This document shows positions 11,501 through 22,963 of a DNA stretch of 48,413 nucleotides, one piece after another. Made by a program: the position numbers and the translations under genes. Origin of the DNA: Saccoglossus kowalevskii (Eukaryota; Hemichordata; Enteropneusta; Harrimaniidae); NCBI RefSeq assembly GCF_000003605.2, contig NW_003130854.1:2955976-3004388 (forward strand), read 5' to 3'. The notes beneath the pieces were generated by a model that worked only from the letters and a program-made list of their open reading frames with translations, had not been told where the DNA came from and did not search any database. The first letter of the stretch is position 1. Each line of letters starts with the position of its first letter.

Positions 11501-12316
11501 TTAACCTCATGCAGAATTTCGGAATGAGCACTTGAGAAAAGTACCTCTACTGTCTCCAGGTGTGGCAGAACTACTAGAGGGTGTTGCTCTTCCACTGTCA
11601 GTGAATCTTAGGTAAATTCTCCTAGTCAACATTCATAAGAATGGCAAAGCAGCCACCTCTCTAGGACTTCACCAATCTCTCATGCACTGTAAATACAAAA
11701 AAAGAGAACAAGTGGTAAGTATAATTCCTCCAGATTCCTTCCTGTGGTCAGTATAACATTTCTTTCGAAAAAAAACACCAATCATATACCCGGCAAATTA
11801 GTAAGTTAAGTGTTTATAAATGAAAACTGTAATTATTATTTAAGAAGGTAAACATAATGTTAGCAAGCTTAACTGAAGTATTGCTTATTGTGCAAGTTCA
11901 GTGTAAGGATATATGAACACTAGAGTGTGTCTGAATTTGAAGTTTGACTTTCAAGTCAAATGTATTTGTATGTTTATGATTCTATATTTATTTGTCATTT
12001 TAGAATTGAATGAGACATTTGGATAATGCATCTCAAACTCAATCGTGGTATAAGCGCATTATTGCTGCCCCGAATTGCGTAGCCGTTCCAACCTTTTTCT
12101 ACACCAGAGTTTCATTAAAATAAATTGCTACCTATGTTTTCTAGGGATAAAACAGTTTAGTTTAGATAAACACGGCTACATGACCTTGTTGGTTAAAGAA
12201 ATCAGTCCCAATGTTTCTGTTATATAATTCATGTCACTACTTTGCAAGCTTTACAATTGTTCATGCAAAAAATATGCAGACATTAATTAACATCACAATG
12301 TTTGTAATCGGGGAAT
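11501..12316. other. No recognised gene
   Basis: AT-rich flank upstream of the piggyBac relic. I see no coding signal. Confidence 0.4.
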
Positions 12317-12556
12317 GTGGCAGTCATGAGTAAACAAACACAAGCTATTCTTGACCATTATTCTAGCTCAAGAGAATCACCAAATCGTGGCAACTGTCCC
12401 ACGGGGGTGGGTGACAAGGTGACTGGGAGAAGTACACACAGGCCCTTGCAGACACCCATAGCACTTGCAATTGTCAAGGTAGTTCAGCCTGTGAAAACCA
12501 AGTTGACAGACGAAAATTTGTTGGAGGGAGTCAGGCAGAGCCTCGCACAAAACTAG
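12317..12556 (+). other. Unassigned 79-codon open frame
   Basis: An open frame whose second Met reads MSKQTQAILDHYSSS and then turns Pro/Thr-rich. It ends directly before a SINE-like tail. No domain is recognised and no splice sites clearly bound it. It could be a stray ORF or part of the neighbouring element. Confidence 0.15.
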
Positions 12557-12599
12557 AATGAAGGTCTTCATCATATGATGTGGGGAATGCTGCCAATAG

Positions 12600-12722
12600 A
12601 CCAAAACCAAATGATACATTCCTTTGAGCAAGCCTATCTGTGAATCTAAGCGTCATTGGGCATCACTGCGATGGATACTAGGCGCTATATAAACGTGTAT
12701 TTATTAATATTATTATTAAAAA
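12600..12722 (+). mobile_element. SINE-like 3' end
   Basis: The sequence runs TTGAGCAAGCC, then AAGCG, then CATCACTGCGATGGATACTA, then GGCGCTATATAAACG and a TTATTAATATTATTATTA tail. From memory, the last blocks with a TTA-rich tail are a recurrent 3' end of invertebrate and vertebrate SINEs. The tRNA-like head with its A and B boxes is not clear, so this is a partial copy. It sits immediately upstream of the Penelope-type fragment. Confidence 0.5.
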
Positions 12723-12758
12723 AGACTCTTGTTGAAATGTACTGTGGTTGGGGTATGA

Positions 12759-13013
12759 TTGACTGTGCAAATAAATATGTTGTTTAGACTGGCCCAGACC
12801 CCACGTAACAGATTTAACAACCACAGATTAAAAACAAACCAAGATCACACAGTTTCAATTCATGTCAATAAACCTAATCATTCTATTCATAACATTAAAA
12901 TTCAAGCTATTGACCAGCACCATGAGCCCTTACAACGCCTTATCAGGGAAGTGTACTGGATAAGAGAACTTAAAACCACTGATGGCCGAAACATTAAAGA
13001 AAATGTGAGATGA
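12759..13013 (+). pseudogene. GIY-YIG C-terminal domain of a Penelope-like retroelement
   Basis: The frame reads LRNRF-like residues (RNRFNNHRLKTNQ), then VSIHVNKPNHSIHNIKI, then E-V-YWIRELKT and NIKENVR at the end. Known: the GIY-YIG endonuclease tail of Penelope-like elements has TLRxRFxxHR, then a V-x-x-HF-x-x-x-GHS motif, then E-x-x-WI-x-x-LKT-x-x-P-x-GLN. The RFNNHR Arg and the Glu of the E-x-x-WI motif are present, while the GIY and YIG tyrosine strands upstream are corrupted. No reverse transcriptase remains nearby. The following ORF (13,010-13,270) is hydrophobic and may be the element's 3' end. Confidence 0.65.
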
Positions 13014-14187
13014 CGTATGCCCTCTTCTCTTTACTTAACCTCTCTTGTTTTTATTGCATAAACAAAAGTAGCCATCACTTCTTTCTTGAGTTGAAAACTC
13101 CCAAACAACCTTCCATCAGCTGCTTCCTGTTGCCATTATTTAGGCTTTGCCATCCGAAACGTTGTGCTGTTTTTTTAATTTCTTTGGGAATTTCTTTGAT
13201 TGTATTGTGTACCGTACTCCTTTCGACTGCCTTATTTCATTTTTACTTGTGTGGGCAACTCGCATTCTAGGTCTTAGTTGTAATTTGTTTCGAATAAATA
13301 TGACACGTTTTAGCTTGATTTTGGGTTCTCACGTCTTGTCATAGCTGCGGTTTCGTATCTTTTGCGACCGCCAACTGATCTCCTGGATTTTCATAAAGAC
13401 CGCCCCTTGTTGACACATTGGAATATAGCGGGTCTATTAATGGCTCATTCAACAAACTACACGCATTTGATGACGAAAAATGCGTAAAAACTGGTCAAAG
13501 CATATAAAAAAATCGTCAATCTGTAGTTGTGTGTGTCTCGATTCAGGGTATTTCTTTTACACATATGAAGCAAATGGTTTGTTTTTCTCACTCTTTTTTA
13601 CAAAATTATCTCAGTTTCATTTTTACTCAAAATTTCAAATTTAAAACTATTTAACTTCTAGATGGTTCATTTGTTTTCAATGAGATTTTCAGGGGTGATT
13701 ATTCAGGTCTATCCTACTGTAAGTAAATGGCTTCGTATGGTTTCACTGTCTTCATTGGAACAGAAACAATAGAGCTGCCAATTAGCGGCTCTATTAATTG
13801 TGAACGGTTTATAAAATGTGAATGTTTCAAAGAGCACTGTGTACAAACTGTTCAATGGAAATAATAAATAAGCCACTATGTTCCTGGTAAACACAAGTTT
13901 TAAATAAGTGTTTTTTCATGTTTTTTTTCAAATGACTTTTAGATGGCGGCAAGTGGGATTTCTGCAACACAGCTGCCCGCTAGAGCTCCAATTGATTTAT
14001 GCCAGCTCACCAACGGCTTTGTGTTTTTTCCTTTATTTCAACAAAATGTTAAAAAAACAGAATAAAATGAATCAGTCAAATTTCAAACTGAAACCAAACA
14101 GAGAATATTTTACGTGCTATTATTACCAAAATTCATAAAATAATCAAACAGATCAAGCAATTTTCAATTGCACAAAAGAAATTCTAT
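13014..14187. other. No recognised gene
   Basis: Contains hydrophobic or low-complexity ORFs on both strands (13,010-13,344; 13,709-13,894; 13,908-14,138) with no domain, so none is called. Confidence 0.4.
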
Positions 14188-15330
14188 TTGAGGATTAAAA
14201 AAGATTACACAACCCCGCAAACTTCGCAGGTAACAAACTCTAGTTGCATTCAAATTGGAACAAAAACCCTTCAAAGTTGGAGAACTGCAGAAATTGAAAA
14301 AAAAAAAACAGCTGAAAAAAGGGATATTAAAATCATGAAGTTACATAATAAGATTAAAAACCTAAACCAAAGAAGTCTTCTAAAATCAAAAAGGTCCAAA
14401 CATTCCTATAACAAACGTGTGTTCAGGAACCAAAGAAGAATCGGATAAACATACTCTGACGAGACACGCAAACTCGGGAAAACATGCACCTTCGCAATTA
14501 CAACAGAAGATAGAATAGTGCATGTGCTAGGGTTGAGAGAGATGGTCAATAAATCTGCTACTACTACCTCTGTAACAATACCCACGCCAATACATCACAC
14601 ACGCCAGCGACAGCAGTACCACAAATGTTGCAAAGAAGCTCATTACCAACATCAAAAACACCGTGCCTGGTAGGGCCAGTGTTAATACGTACGTAACTTT
14701 TTAAACTGGTGGAAAACTATCCAGACTCGTGTCTAGATCATGGGAGCTTAATTCTACAGAGGAGCAGATATCATCTAGTAAGCTTAATAATTATTTTTGC
14801 AGCTTCCATGAGAAGAAGAGGAAGTTTTATTTAGTCTCAGACAAAGCAGTACATTTCAACTAATCCTCGAGGCCAACAGTCCTTCACCCGAGATGGTAAT
14901 GCAAAAAGTGGCTGCCACTCTGATTTTAAAGCATTTTGTTCCTCAATGGTTTACTTGAACATCTTCTGCGCTATGAGCCACATGCTTCCACTGCTTCCAC
15001 CCTCACAAACAAAGCCTAAATAATGTATTTAACGAATAAGACCAGTGAATGGTTGAATAGCTAGGCCTCATCTGAGAACAAGCTGTTTGTGAAGAGTAAG
15101 AAAGATGCAGAGCTCAGTAAGAGTAGTTTAAGAAAAGGTGTGGTAAGATCATCAGCCAGGACCTGGAATTAAAAGGTAAAAAGAACACTGAGATTAAGGT
15201 CAATCTTACTGAAGATATTATCTACCATGGCTTATGGCAAACAGTGCAGGAGGTTGACATAATGTTACAGGAGTATGACTCTGCTGGAAATGTTTCAGCC
15301 AGGATTTTGAATCGTGGGACACAGTGATCC
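14188..15330 (+). pseudogene. Decayed gene of a repeated invertebrate coding family, probably element-linked
   Basis: A lysine-rich coiled-coil frame occupies 14,188-14,448. Farther on, split over frames with stops, are a Lys/Ser-rich helix (about 15,040-15,130, W-L-N-S then KKDAELSKSSLRKG) and, at about 15,180-15,280, VNLTEDIIYHGLWQTVQEVD. I recall the pattern LT-x-x-I-x-x-x-GLW-x-x-x-x-VD from a repeated uncharacterised protein family of fish, corals and molluscs, near the C-terminus after a basic helix, which is the order seen here. No enzymatic motif is visible. Stops and frame changes make it a relic. Whether the 14,188 frame belongs to the same gene is uncertain. Confidence 0.35.
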
Positions 15331-15506
15331 ATGTCAGCCACACACCCATTGTTATATTGTGCTAATAAATTCCATTTTACTCAAAAAAGTTTGTTTACCT
15401 TTAGTTTGTATTTCCATGATTGACAATGTACATAATACACATCAGCAAAGCCAATCAATATCAATACTCATTAATGAGAGAGATACTGGTATACAGATTA
15501 TAACAT

Positions 15507-16990
15507 TCAATTTGTATGAAATGCTCTCCTCGGTTTATTTGATTTGCATAAGGCAAGGGCTTCATTTAATTGAAAATCTTCAACACTGAGATCAGAGACA
15601 GTGTGTCCACTCTGGGGTTGCAGTCTATTATAAGTTTTGGTTTTTATACGATTCTGAATCGAAAACCCAGGTTCGCAATCTGCTGTGTGAACTGGAAGTA
15701 TAAGTGCTAAACTTTCCAACCTAAGTCGATTTGTAAATTGTTCTTTATGATATTCGTATATAATCAATCTTACATAGGGTTGACATCTTTTCACATGGTT
15801 ATTTCTGTTGCACTACTAATGGCTTTACAACTGACCATTCATGTTTGGTCTCAACGCCGTCAATTATAGCCGTAAACACCATACCATCATCTGACACGCG
15901 ATTTGTACCAAAGTGATCAATTAACGTGTCCATTTCATTGTTTCCGTATTCACTGAGGTCGTCACTTTATAAGAAACTCATTGGTCGCAGAGCGAGAATA
16001 GCGAACGAGGTTATCAAATCACGAGTCTTTTATTTGATCACTAGTCTTCGTCGGAAATCTTTCATTTAAATTCTCCAATATATTATCGGTAAAGCTCTTT
16101 GTTATGTTTACGAAGTGCTTCACAGCTTGTGGTGATGTGTTGATCGAATGGTCGAAGTACTTGAATTTCGATCGTTTGGTACGTAGTGCATTCAATTGGT
16201 TTACAAATTGTCCAATGCAATCGATTTAATTTTTGCAATGGCACTGTTAACGAACACTGAACCATTGCGATGTCGATGTCAGCCTTTTGAAAAACCTTTT
16301 GAAACCAAGTTGCTGTCTTGCTTATACTTTTTTCTGATCTAGTAACATCAGTTTCAGCGTTTCAGTGATTGCCAATGCACTTCCATTCTTTACTGAAACA
16401 TTTTCCAAATAACGCGTTCTTGGCAGAAAGTCAAAATCCACAAGTCTCGCGTATACAACCAGTTTTTTGGTTACTGATATGTCCGTTCTTCCGTCCGTCA
16501 ACACGCTGAAAAACTACTATGCAACTGATCTTCAATATTTTTTACGAATTACAGTGGCCATGGCATCCTGCCTTTCGCCTGCAGTTTATCGCATTTTCCC
16601 AGCATGTTAATTCCTTGTAGTTGTAATAATTGTAATAACGATGAATATTTTCGAGTGGATATGTCTTCCTTTGCAAGCCAATATTCACTACGCATTGCCG
16701 ATATAATTGATTCTTCTATGTCGCTCAGAACATGTGACGTGGCTTTTTGAAAATTACGACTTGAAACAATTTCCTGAATGGCACTTTTGTGATCAGAGCA
16801 CTGCTAATGTCTCTCCAGACTGGTTGTCCGAAAATTAAAGCATCCTCCTCGATTTTCCGGTGTCTTGACATCATTTACACATCCTTCCTTTCCAATTGTG
16901 ACGGATCAACCGCTGTGAATATTGTGGTTTTGTAGCCACCCATTACTGAAGTTTCGGACTTTCTGTTTCTTGCAGACTAGTTCGTTTGTA
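15507..16990 (-). pseudogene. hAT transposase relic
   Basis: Read on the minus strand from about 16,870 down. An N-terminal block has TTSLERH...DHKSAIQEIV, followed by the helix SDIEESIISAMRSEYWLAKED. At 16,504-16,322 is DGRTDISVTKKLVVYARLVD, the DG-x-TD start of the catalytic core, and AITETLKLML. Near 15,960-15,840 is DDLSEYGNNEMDTLIDHFG with DGVETKHEWSVVK. At 15,794-15,507 is the hAT dimerisation block, with TADCEPGFSIQNRIKTK then NRL, matching the family's STA-x-CERGFS-x-x-NRIKT. Order and spacing match the ZNF862/KIAA1586-like hAT group. Stops, frame shifts and changed residues (the usual ERGF is EPGF) make it inactive. Terminal repeats and the 8-bp target duplication were not located. 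Confidence 0.8.
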
Positions 16991-18887
16991 TCATCGTGTT
17001 GTATGATTTGCATTGAATCAGCTTGTCTACCGTACTCGTAGTAGCTGCCGTACCATGTCCTCCAAAAAAAACTTCGTGATTCGTTTTTGGCTTGACATTC
17101 TTATGACGGTTGACACGATGGACGCAGTGACGGTTAGTGTAAATTCCCCTGTATTCACGTGTTCGACTTCCAACTATGTTGAACTGCCGCAGAGGCAGCA
17201 CGGAAACGAAACTTTGTATCAATCAGTTCGGCACACGGCCTGAAAGATAAAATAGCAACAATTTATTTTAGACCTAATTGATTGTCGCCGCGTAGCCATA
17301 GTAGCAGGTGAATAAAATGAAATCATTTACTCGTGCGGCAATATAAACAATAATGAAGTCATAATCAAAACATTCCCACTAGACTTGCTTGCAGTCTGTT
17401 GAGATTCCGATGAAAAATTCTTGAAATATAAATTGCATAAACGAGAGGTGAATGCAAAAGTCAAGCGTCCTCGCAATACTGGCCGGATTCGGGCTTGTAA
17501 TGATTGACATGTTTCACATGTATCAACTGAGACCAAACACATATTTCCTTGGATAAACTTACTTTCTCATATCCGAATCGCACATACCATTTTATTTTTG
17601 ATTGAATTTCAAAAAATAGGCCAATGGCCTGTTGCTCGACGGCTATTTCCAGTCGTGGAATAACAAGCAGTCTCTAACTTAAATTTAAAATACTCTTCAA
17701 AATTAGAAAACTGGTATAAGTATCTTTATGACAATTTTGTACTTGGCTACTAAATTTTCCAGTTGGACACCAGAAATTCAAACTTGGTTGCCAATGGCCA
17801 CCAGGAAAAAAATCCAACTTTGAGGGCTGCTAAAAATATCTAAATAAAGATATTGTCAAGAAATGAAGCACCTGAGATCCTGCAACTATCGAATGTTCTG
17901 GAAAGTTTCAAAGACATAAAGTTGATAGCAACGGGCAGTTAGCAACACTGTAAGCTTTGCTTGACAGTGGCATCAGATAAAAAAATAGAAAAATACTGTT
18001 TCTGTTGCGCGTGTTCAAGTACAATGAATGTACAGGTTTTGACTGCAGTGTTCTCCACAAACTAAAATTGATGGAAAGAGCTTGGTCTGAGAATGTAAAA
18101 GTGAGCATGGCAGTACCAGGCCAGCCAGCCAACCTGGGCGCGGAAGTGTTTAGCCAATGTGAGTGGAGCAAGATAAAGGACATGTATATAAATACATTTG
18201 TTTTATTCCCTAGAATAACTAATGCATAGATATCATGTATAGTGTTTGGTTATTATATTATAACAATTATCTCAAACATCAAGTTTAATTCTTCTTCCAA
18301 TGGTCATTGTCATTTCCTGCATTTTTTTCCTGATGAGTAGTTATAGTTGCCAACTCAAGAACATGACTATAATTGGTGGTAAAAAATAAATACAACAAAG
18401 CTTATGTCGAATAAACATTAAAAGAAATATCAATTTTCTGTAAGTTATTTACATTTTTCACTGATACTATACTGCCTTTAAAGGTTTTCCGGTAACATTA
18501 CAGCAATACTGACATTGAGTTCAAACGACGTTGAGTAAAACGGCCATGATGTACGACATGATGTATTGACAACAAATTACACTTACATATGCATGAAATA
18601 CTATTATTGACAAAACACTCCTGTAAAAACAGACGAAATAGTAATATTCTTAAACCCGAAATTTCCCGTTCGACACATTGTTTACAAAAATTGAAAGGTC
18701 AAGATAACGCCATTTTGAAAGGTTGATTCGATTGTATCAACCACTCAAACTCGAACATTTGTATTTTATAATGCTCCGTTAAAATTTATTTAATCACAAG
18801 AAAAAATGTGAACATTTTGATAACAAAATATCACAAAAGAGAAATGAAGGCAACGTAAATATATACGGTGGGTAAGGATTCAGGTCC
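16991..18887. other. No recognised gene
   Basis: Contains ORFs without domains at 16,977-17,243 (both strands), 17,327-17,542 (-; a C-x2-C near its start, CETCQSLQARIRPVLRGR) and 18,005-18,229 (+). The first could be the N-terminus of the hAT element. None is firm enough to call. Confidence 0.35.
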
Positions 18888-18889
18888 AT

Positions 18890-18922
18890 TCTCTAAGACG
18901 GACCGGAAACGGAAACTACGTC
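18890..18922 (+). repeat. Left terminal inverted repeat of the ISL2EU element
   Basis: TCTCTAAGACGG is identical to the inverted right end over 12 bp, and 14 of the first 15 bases match. TACGTCAC follows after an 11-bp interruption absent from the right end. Confidence 0.85.
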
Positions 18923-19424
18923 ACCCGTCTAACAACAACGTAGCAACCGATAGCGTGGGGGACAGCACCAAACCCGGAAGTGTACTGGTCGCAATGTTTT
19001 CAACGTGTTAATTTCATAGTAAATTCAAGGTACCAACGCAGTGGACAGTTTCCTGTCGAGTTTTTTCGAGCAGATAATCATTCTGGGGAATGAGGTAAAC
19101 AATTTAAAAAAGTTATTTTTTTTGTGGAACGGTGATTCGGCTGTTTGTGTACCATTTAGTTATAGTTGATCTGTTATGAAAGTACACAACTTTGTTGTAT
19201 GCACAATATAAATATAGTTTTATCTAAGCGAGAGTATCGAAAAATCGGAATAATATACTCTACCCTGTGTGTAATAGAATGGTCATTCTTAGGTAGCTTA
19301 GTGTGTCTGTAAGAAATTCAATCATTAATCATTGCAACATTTGGAAGACAACCATCTGTGTCATCCCAAATCTATTATAGTTTATATTCTGAGTCTAATT
19401 TATTTCGAAAAAAACATATTTAAA

Positions 19425-20532
19425 ATGCCAAAACTGTGTTGCGTATTTGGATGCACTGCAAGTAGAAGGAAGGATCCAAATACCTGTTTTTATATTATTC
19501 CAGTTGAAGAAATGAGAAGAAAATTGTGGCTTCAGGCAATATCCAGAGCCAAAGTGACTGAAAATGGAGGAATTGACAAGAAAAAAAAACATGGTACCAA
19601 AAAATCTGAAGATCATTCAAGTACTGAAATATCAGATAATTCTAGTACTGAAATGTCAGACGATTCTGATATTGAAATGGAGTCCAACAAAAATTCGCCG
19701 TGTCTGCAGCCAACAGAAAGAGACATGTTGAATGCTGAAATTGTGAATTTAAGAAATGAGCGCGACAATGCTTTGAAAGAGGTGGAAAGACTGACCGCAT
19801 TACTGGATGAAGCCTTGAAGAACTCAACTTTATCAAATGATGCAGTCAAGGGAGATGAGAAGAGAACTCAATTGACGGGAATAACCTGGGTTGTATTTAT
19901 GCATTTTTGTTTCCTTTTTGGGTAGTTTTGTTGACAAGTCAGCTTGTACCAGAGATAGCTTACCATTTCAAGAGCAGCTCTTTATTACATTGGTGAAAAT
20001 GCGACATGGGGTTACATTTGATTTTTTGGCTCATTTGAGAGGTTGTCCAAAATCAACTGTAATTGATTAATTCTGGAAATGGACAGATCTTATATATGTA
20101 CGTAAAATTTAGATTTTTAGTTAAATAGCAATAACGTGACAACATATTCAATATAATTCCACCAGTGTTCAAAACAAAGTTCCCACGTTTAACATCAATA
20201 TTTGACTATTTCGAAATATTTATTGATGCACCCAAGAATCTATTAGCGAGAGCGCAATGTTACAGCAATCATAAAACCACACAACTGCGAAATTGTTTAT
20301 TTCTTGTAATCCTCTAGGGCAAATCAATTTCATCCCAAAGGCATGGGGAGGAAGAGTCAGTGATGTCCACCTAGTACGTAGTTGTGGTTTCATTGACCCC
20401 AAATTACATTTTCCAGGAGATCAATTATTGGCTGACCGAGGATTTACTTTCTGCTCAGCCAATCTTATAATGCCGGCATTCACTAAAGGAAAAAATCAAC
20501 TGAGTGCAGAGAAAGTGGAAAGGTCAAGATAA
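19425..20532 (+). pseudogene. ISL2EU transposase: truncated THAP finger plus DDE_Tnp_4, internally deleted
   Basis: From ATG 19,425 the frame reads MPKLCCVFGCTASRRKD, then F-x-x-(I)P and RRKLWLQAISR, the first half of a THAP zinc finger. The second half with its C-x2-H pair is missing and is replaced by a Lys/Ser/Glu-rich linker. A coiled coil follows (about 19,735-19,835). The frame stops at 19,925. A shifted frame then gives SLPFQEQLFITLVKMRHGV and FWKWTDLIY (19,928-20,098), the family's helical N-terminal block, with a TAA inside. After an acceptor at 20,317 comes GQINFIPKAWGGRVSD, GD-LLADRGF and AFTKGKNQLSAEKVE, the part of the DDE fold holding the ADRGF Asp and the final RIH. The preceding block with the first catalytic Asp is absent. 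C-terminal residues after RIHIESV merge into helicase-like sequence. Confidence 0.85.
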
Positions 20533-20561
20533 ATTTCTTCAGTGAGGATACACATAGAATC

Positions 20562-20825
20562 AGTGGAAGCTGTGTTGGCTTGCAGTGGATGTCGAGGCAA
20601 TACAATATTCGGACAAAAGCCGTTCAGGGTACTTAGTTCCGAGTCTGATGTGTTCGTTTTTAGTCGCAGTGGAAAAGGTAAATCATTATGTTATTATGCT
20701 TTACCAGCTATGCAACCATCGTGGTAATAGTGTTGAGCCACTGTTGAGTATTATAGAAGAGTAGGTGTTATACCTCAAAGCTCATGGTGTCACTGCAACA
20801 TATATTAACAGAAATGCAAAGCCCC
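20562..20825 (+). pseudogene. RecQ-type helicase N-terminal fragment inside the ISL2EU element
   Basis: Directly after the transposase RIHIESV, the plus strand reads SSESDVFVFSRSGKGKSLCY then YALPA and two stops. A shifted frame continues with SVEPLLSIIEE, a stop, and VLYLKAHGVTATYI. Known: RecQ-like helicases have G-x-DVFV-x-x-PTG-x-GKSLCY-x-LP (Walker A), then VVSPL-x-x-LM-x-x-Q, then L-x-x-x-GI-x-A-x-x-I. Order and spacing match motifs I and Ia. The Walker A Lys and Ser remain, while PTG is changed to SRSG. The fragment ends there with no DExH box. It points in the same direction as the transposase and overlaps no YqaJ codons. A captured or recombined piece seems likely. Confidence 0.6.
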
Positions 20826-20859
20826 AAGCGCTTTTTGGTAGTCATTGTCACAAAGCTTT

Positions 20860-22791
20860 CTATTGGTCGGTAAACTTTCTATCGCGCAACCACGTGACAT
20901 ACACGGTTATGAATTGAATTACCGCACGGTGTTGTGGAGGCAGGAATGTTTGAACGGAGCAACACCGTGCAGGCGGACGATGCTGTGCATAATACATGCG
21001 ATTTTTCTTTAGTTGGAATGAGGCATCCAAACAAAAGTTATTATCTTGCACACTGTCTTTTAAACTCATTGCTCGGCTGTTATAGGGGCATTTGGTTTCT
21101 ACAATACCTTGTCCATGGCATGAGCAAGTTACCAAAGCATCTGGTGAAGCCCCAAGGAAAGGATGTGATGTCGAAATGACAAATCCTGATTTACTGAATA
21201 TGAGATCAGTATGCTTTTCACCAGAAGTAAACACATTACCAGTAGGAACTGTTGTCTTGTCTGATGTTAACTGTTTACCAGCCATCACATATTCATACAG
21301 GTTATAGGCATCATCTTCATGTTCTTTACCCCACATGATTGCTGGTACCCTAAAAGGAGAACTGTTGTTGCTACATACACGTTTGACCAAATATGGTGCT
21401 GGATTATCTTGATTAGTCCTCAGCACAGCATGGGCAGTGGAAGATGTGATTCGTCCAGCTCTCTGTTCATACCAGAGTAGTTATGAGGATTGTGCCAAGG
21501 TGACTTCTGACACATAATTGAAATCCAATTTGCTCACAGATAGCTCGCTAAATTTTTGTCACATTGGCTTGACAGATCTTCTGTTCTATTGAGGCTGTAA
21601 AGATTTCTTAGTGGTTTTGGCATTTTGGGGTCAGTGTGTTGTGGATTCCTAATTACAATTAGGAAAATCGCTCAGACATACTATATGAGGGTCCACTTCT
21701 GTCAGGGCAGTTAAAAACATCTTTTGCTCATCTTCAGTTGATTCTGCCAATTCCTTATTTACTTGTTTCTTTATTTTTTTTTTTGATTTATCTTGGAAGA
21801 AGTTTATTTTGGAGATTGGTGCTAGTTCAATGTCCTGAGTAAAACACTGGTTCCATTGACACAGCTCATCAGTACAGGCACTAAACAAGTCAAACGGCAG
21901 CTTCAATCTTAAATAACTATGCTCCTAAATGTGAACATGTTTCACCCAATCTGTAAATTAAAAATACAAATTTCACAATCATTCATTTGATACATGTGTA
22001 ACGTAAACTAGACTTGTTACTACAAGATTGTATGAACATGCCATTAAATATTGGATAAAAAGGTGTGGAACCTGTCATTGTTTATTCCTCAGTATCTCTC
22101 TCTTTTTTGTCGCAGTGTTGTTTCACAGTGACTTGCAATATTAAAAGATGGAAGCATTAAAATAAAACTGATCTTCTTTTCCCAGTATAAACATTTCATG
22201 CATAGGAAAAAAAAACACATAATTACACACCCGGCCATACAATCACAATGAGCAGCAATCACATTTCCAGTTTTGAATATGGCAACCCAGGGATGGTGGG
22301 GAGCATCATTGACTCTGTACGATGGCTTCACATCAGCTTTAAAAATTACATTACTTGCTGAATCAACAGTGATATGCACCACTGTCTGCACCCATCCTGA
22401 TACAAAAAACCTATAGGCATCCAAATATCGGCAATTTGCCATTGCCGCTGAGGAATATACACCTAAAAACATAGTTGATTAATTAATGACAAAACATCCT
22501 CACAACAGTTGCTAGTTCGTGTGCGCATTTTCAACTTTACGTAGTTTCGTCAGAAAATGATTTACACAGTATTATATTGAAAATATTAAAACACTTTCAG
22601 GGGAATTTGATCAGATAATGATAACCATCGTGGTACTGCAGACTAGGCCAAGCTTTGGGGTTGTTCTGCCATGCATCAGCTGGCATTTTTATACGGACAC
22701 TTGTCCATACTAACCAGTTTTCTTGTGCATATACCGTTTTTTCTCGTCCTGACCCAACCCATTTTCGTAGTCGTAGCTCATTATTAAACAA
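20860..22791 (-). pseudogene. ISL2EU accessory nuclease: SWIM zinc finger plus YqaJ-like exonuclease
   Basis: Exon A (ends 22,626) carries a basic SAP-like start and W-x-NNPKAWPSLQYHDG. Exon B, 22,462-22,231, reads YLDAYRFFVSGWVQ and HHPWVAIFKTGNVIAAHCDC. Exon C starts at 21,950. Phases fit (1 then 2), and joining B to C completes a SWIM finger: CDCMAG-L-GETCSH. Just after it there is a TAG, then a frameshift, then ACTDELCQWNQCF and a Lys-rich linker. Next come AGRITSSTAHAVLRTN and WGKEHED (20,860-21,530), followed by HPFLGASPDALVTCSCHGQG and VETKCPY. The nuclease residues D (SPD) and E-x-K (ETK) are intact. The C-terminus after KNRMYYAQ diverges from the family. Known role: accessory nuclease of this element type; its step in transposition is not settled. 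The start codon is unresolved. Confidence 0.85.
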
Positions 22792-22937
22792 GTAAACTAG
22801 TGAGTATAATATATAGGCAAAATAGTTGCCGGAAAATTGTGAAATTAGTATTTTTTTGTTGCAGCGTGTTTACGTGACAGCGAAATGCCCCCCCCAAACA
22901 AATATGGCGGCGGCGTTGCTATGTCTATCACGTGATC

Positions 22938-22961
22938 TGTGACGTAGGCCCGTCTTAGAGA
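22938..22961 (-). repeat. Right terminal inverted repeat of the ISL2EU element
   Basis: Read inward on the minus strand: TCTCTAAGACGGGCC then TACGTCAC. An ATGGCGGC word (YY1-like) lies nearby at about 22,904-22,911. Confidence 0.85.
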
Positions 22962-22963
22962 AT

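Larger units (their letters stand above)
18888..22963. mobile_element. ISL2EU-type DNA transposon, end to end
   Basis: Seen: the left end reads TCTCTAAGACGGACC from 18,890. The reverse complement of the right end reads TCTCTAAGACGGGCC from 22,961. Subterminal TACGTCAC and TAGCAAC words recur on both sides after a short indel. Both ends are flanked by AT (18,888-18,889; 22,962-22,963), a possible 2-bp target duplication. Body length is 4,072 bp. It carries a THAP plus DDE_Tnp_4 transposase (+) and a convergent YqaJ nuclease with a SWIM finger (-). Known: ISL2EU elements of the PIF/Harbinger-ISL2EU-Spy group encode this protein pair. A RecQ-type helicase fragment lies between them. Both genes are broken, so the copy cannot move unaided. 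Confidence 0.88.

Noticed and set aside
16977-17243. Overlapping ORFs on both strands upstream of the hAT relic
   Set aside because: No BED finger or other hAT N-terminal motif could be recognised; likely chance frames.
17327-17542. Cys-containing minus-strand ORF as a zinc finger gene
   Set aside because: Only one C-x2-C, no His pair, no splice context, and no family match I can defend.
19395-19849. Minus-strand ORFs opposite the THAP transposase
   Set aside because: Shadow frames of the plus-strand coding region.
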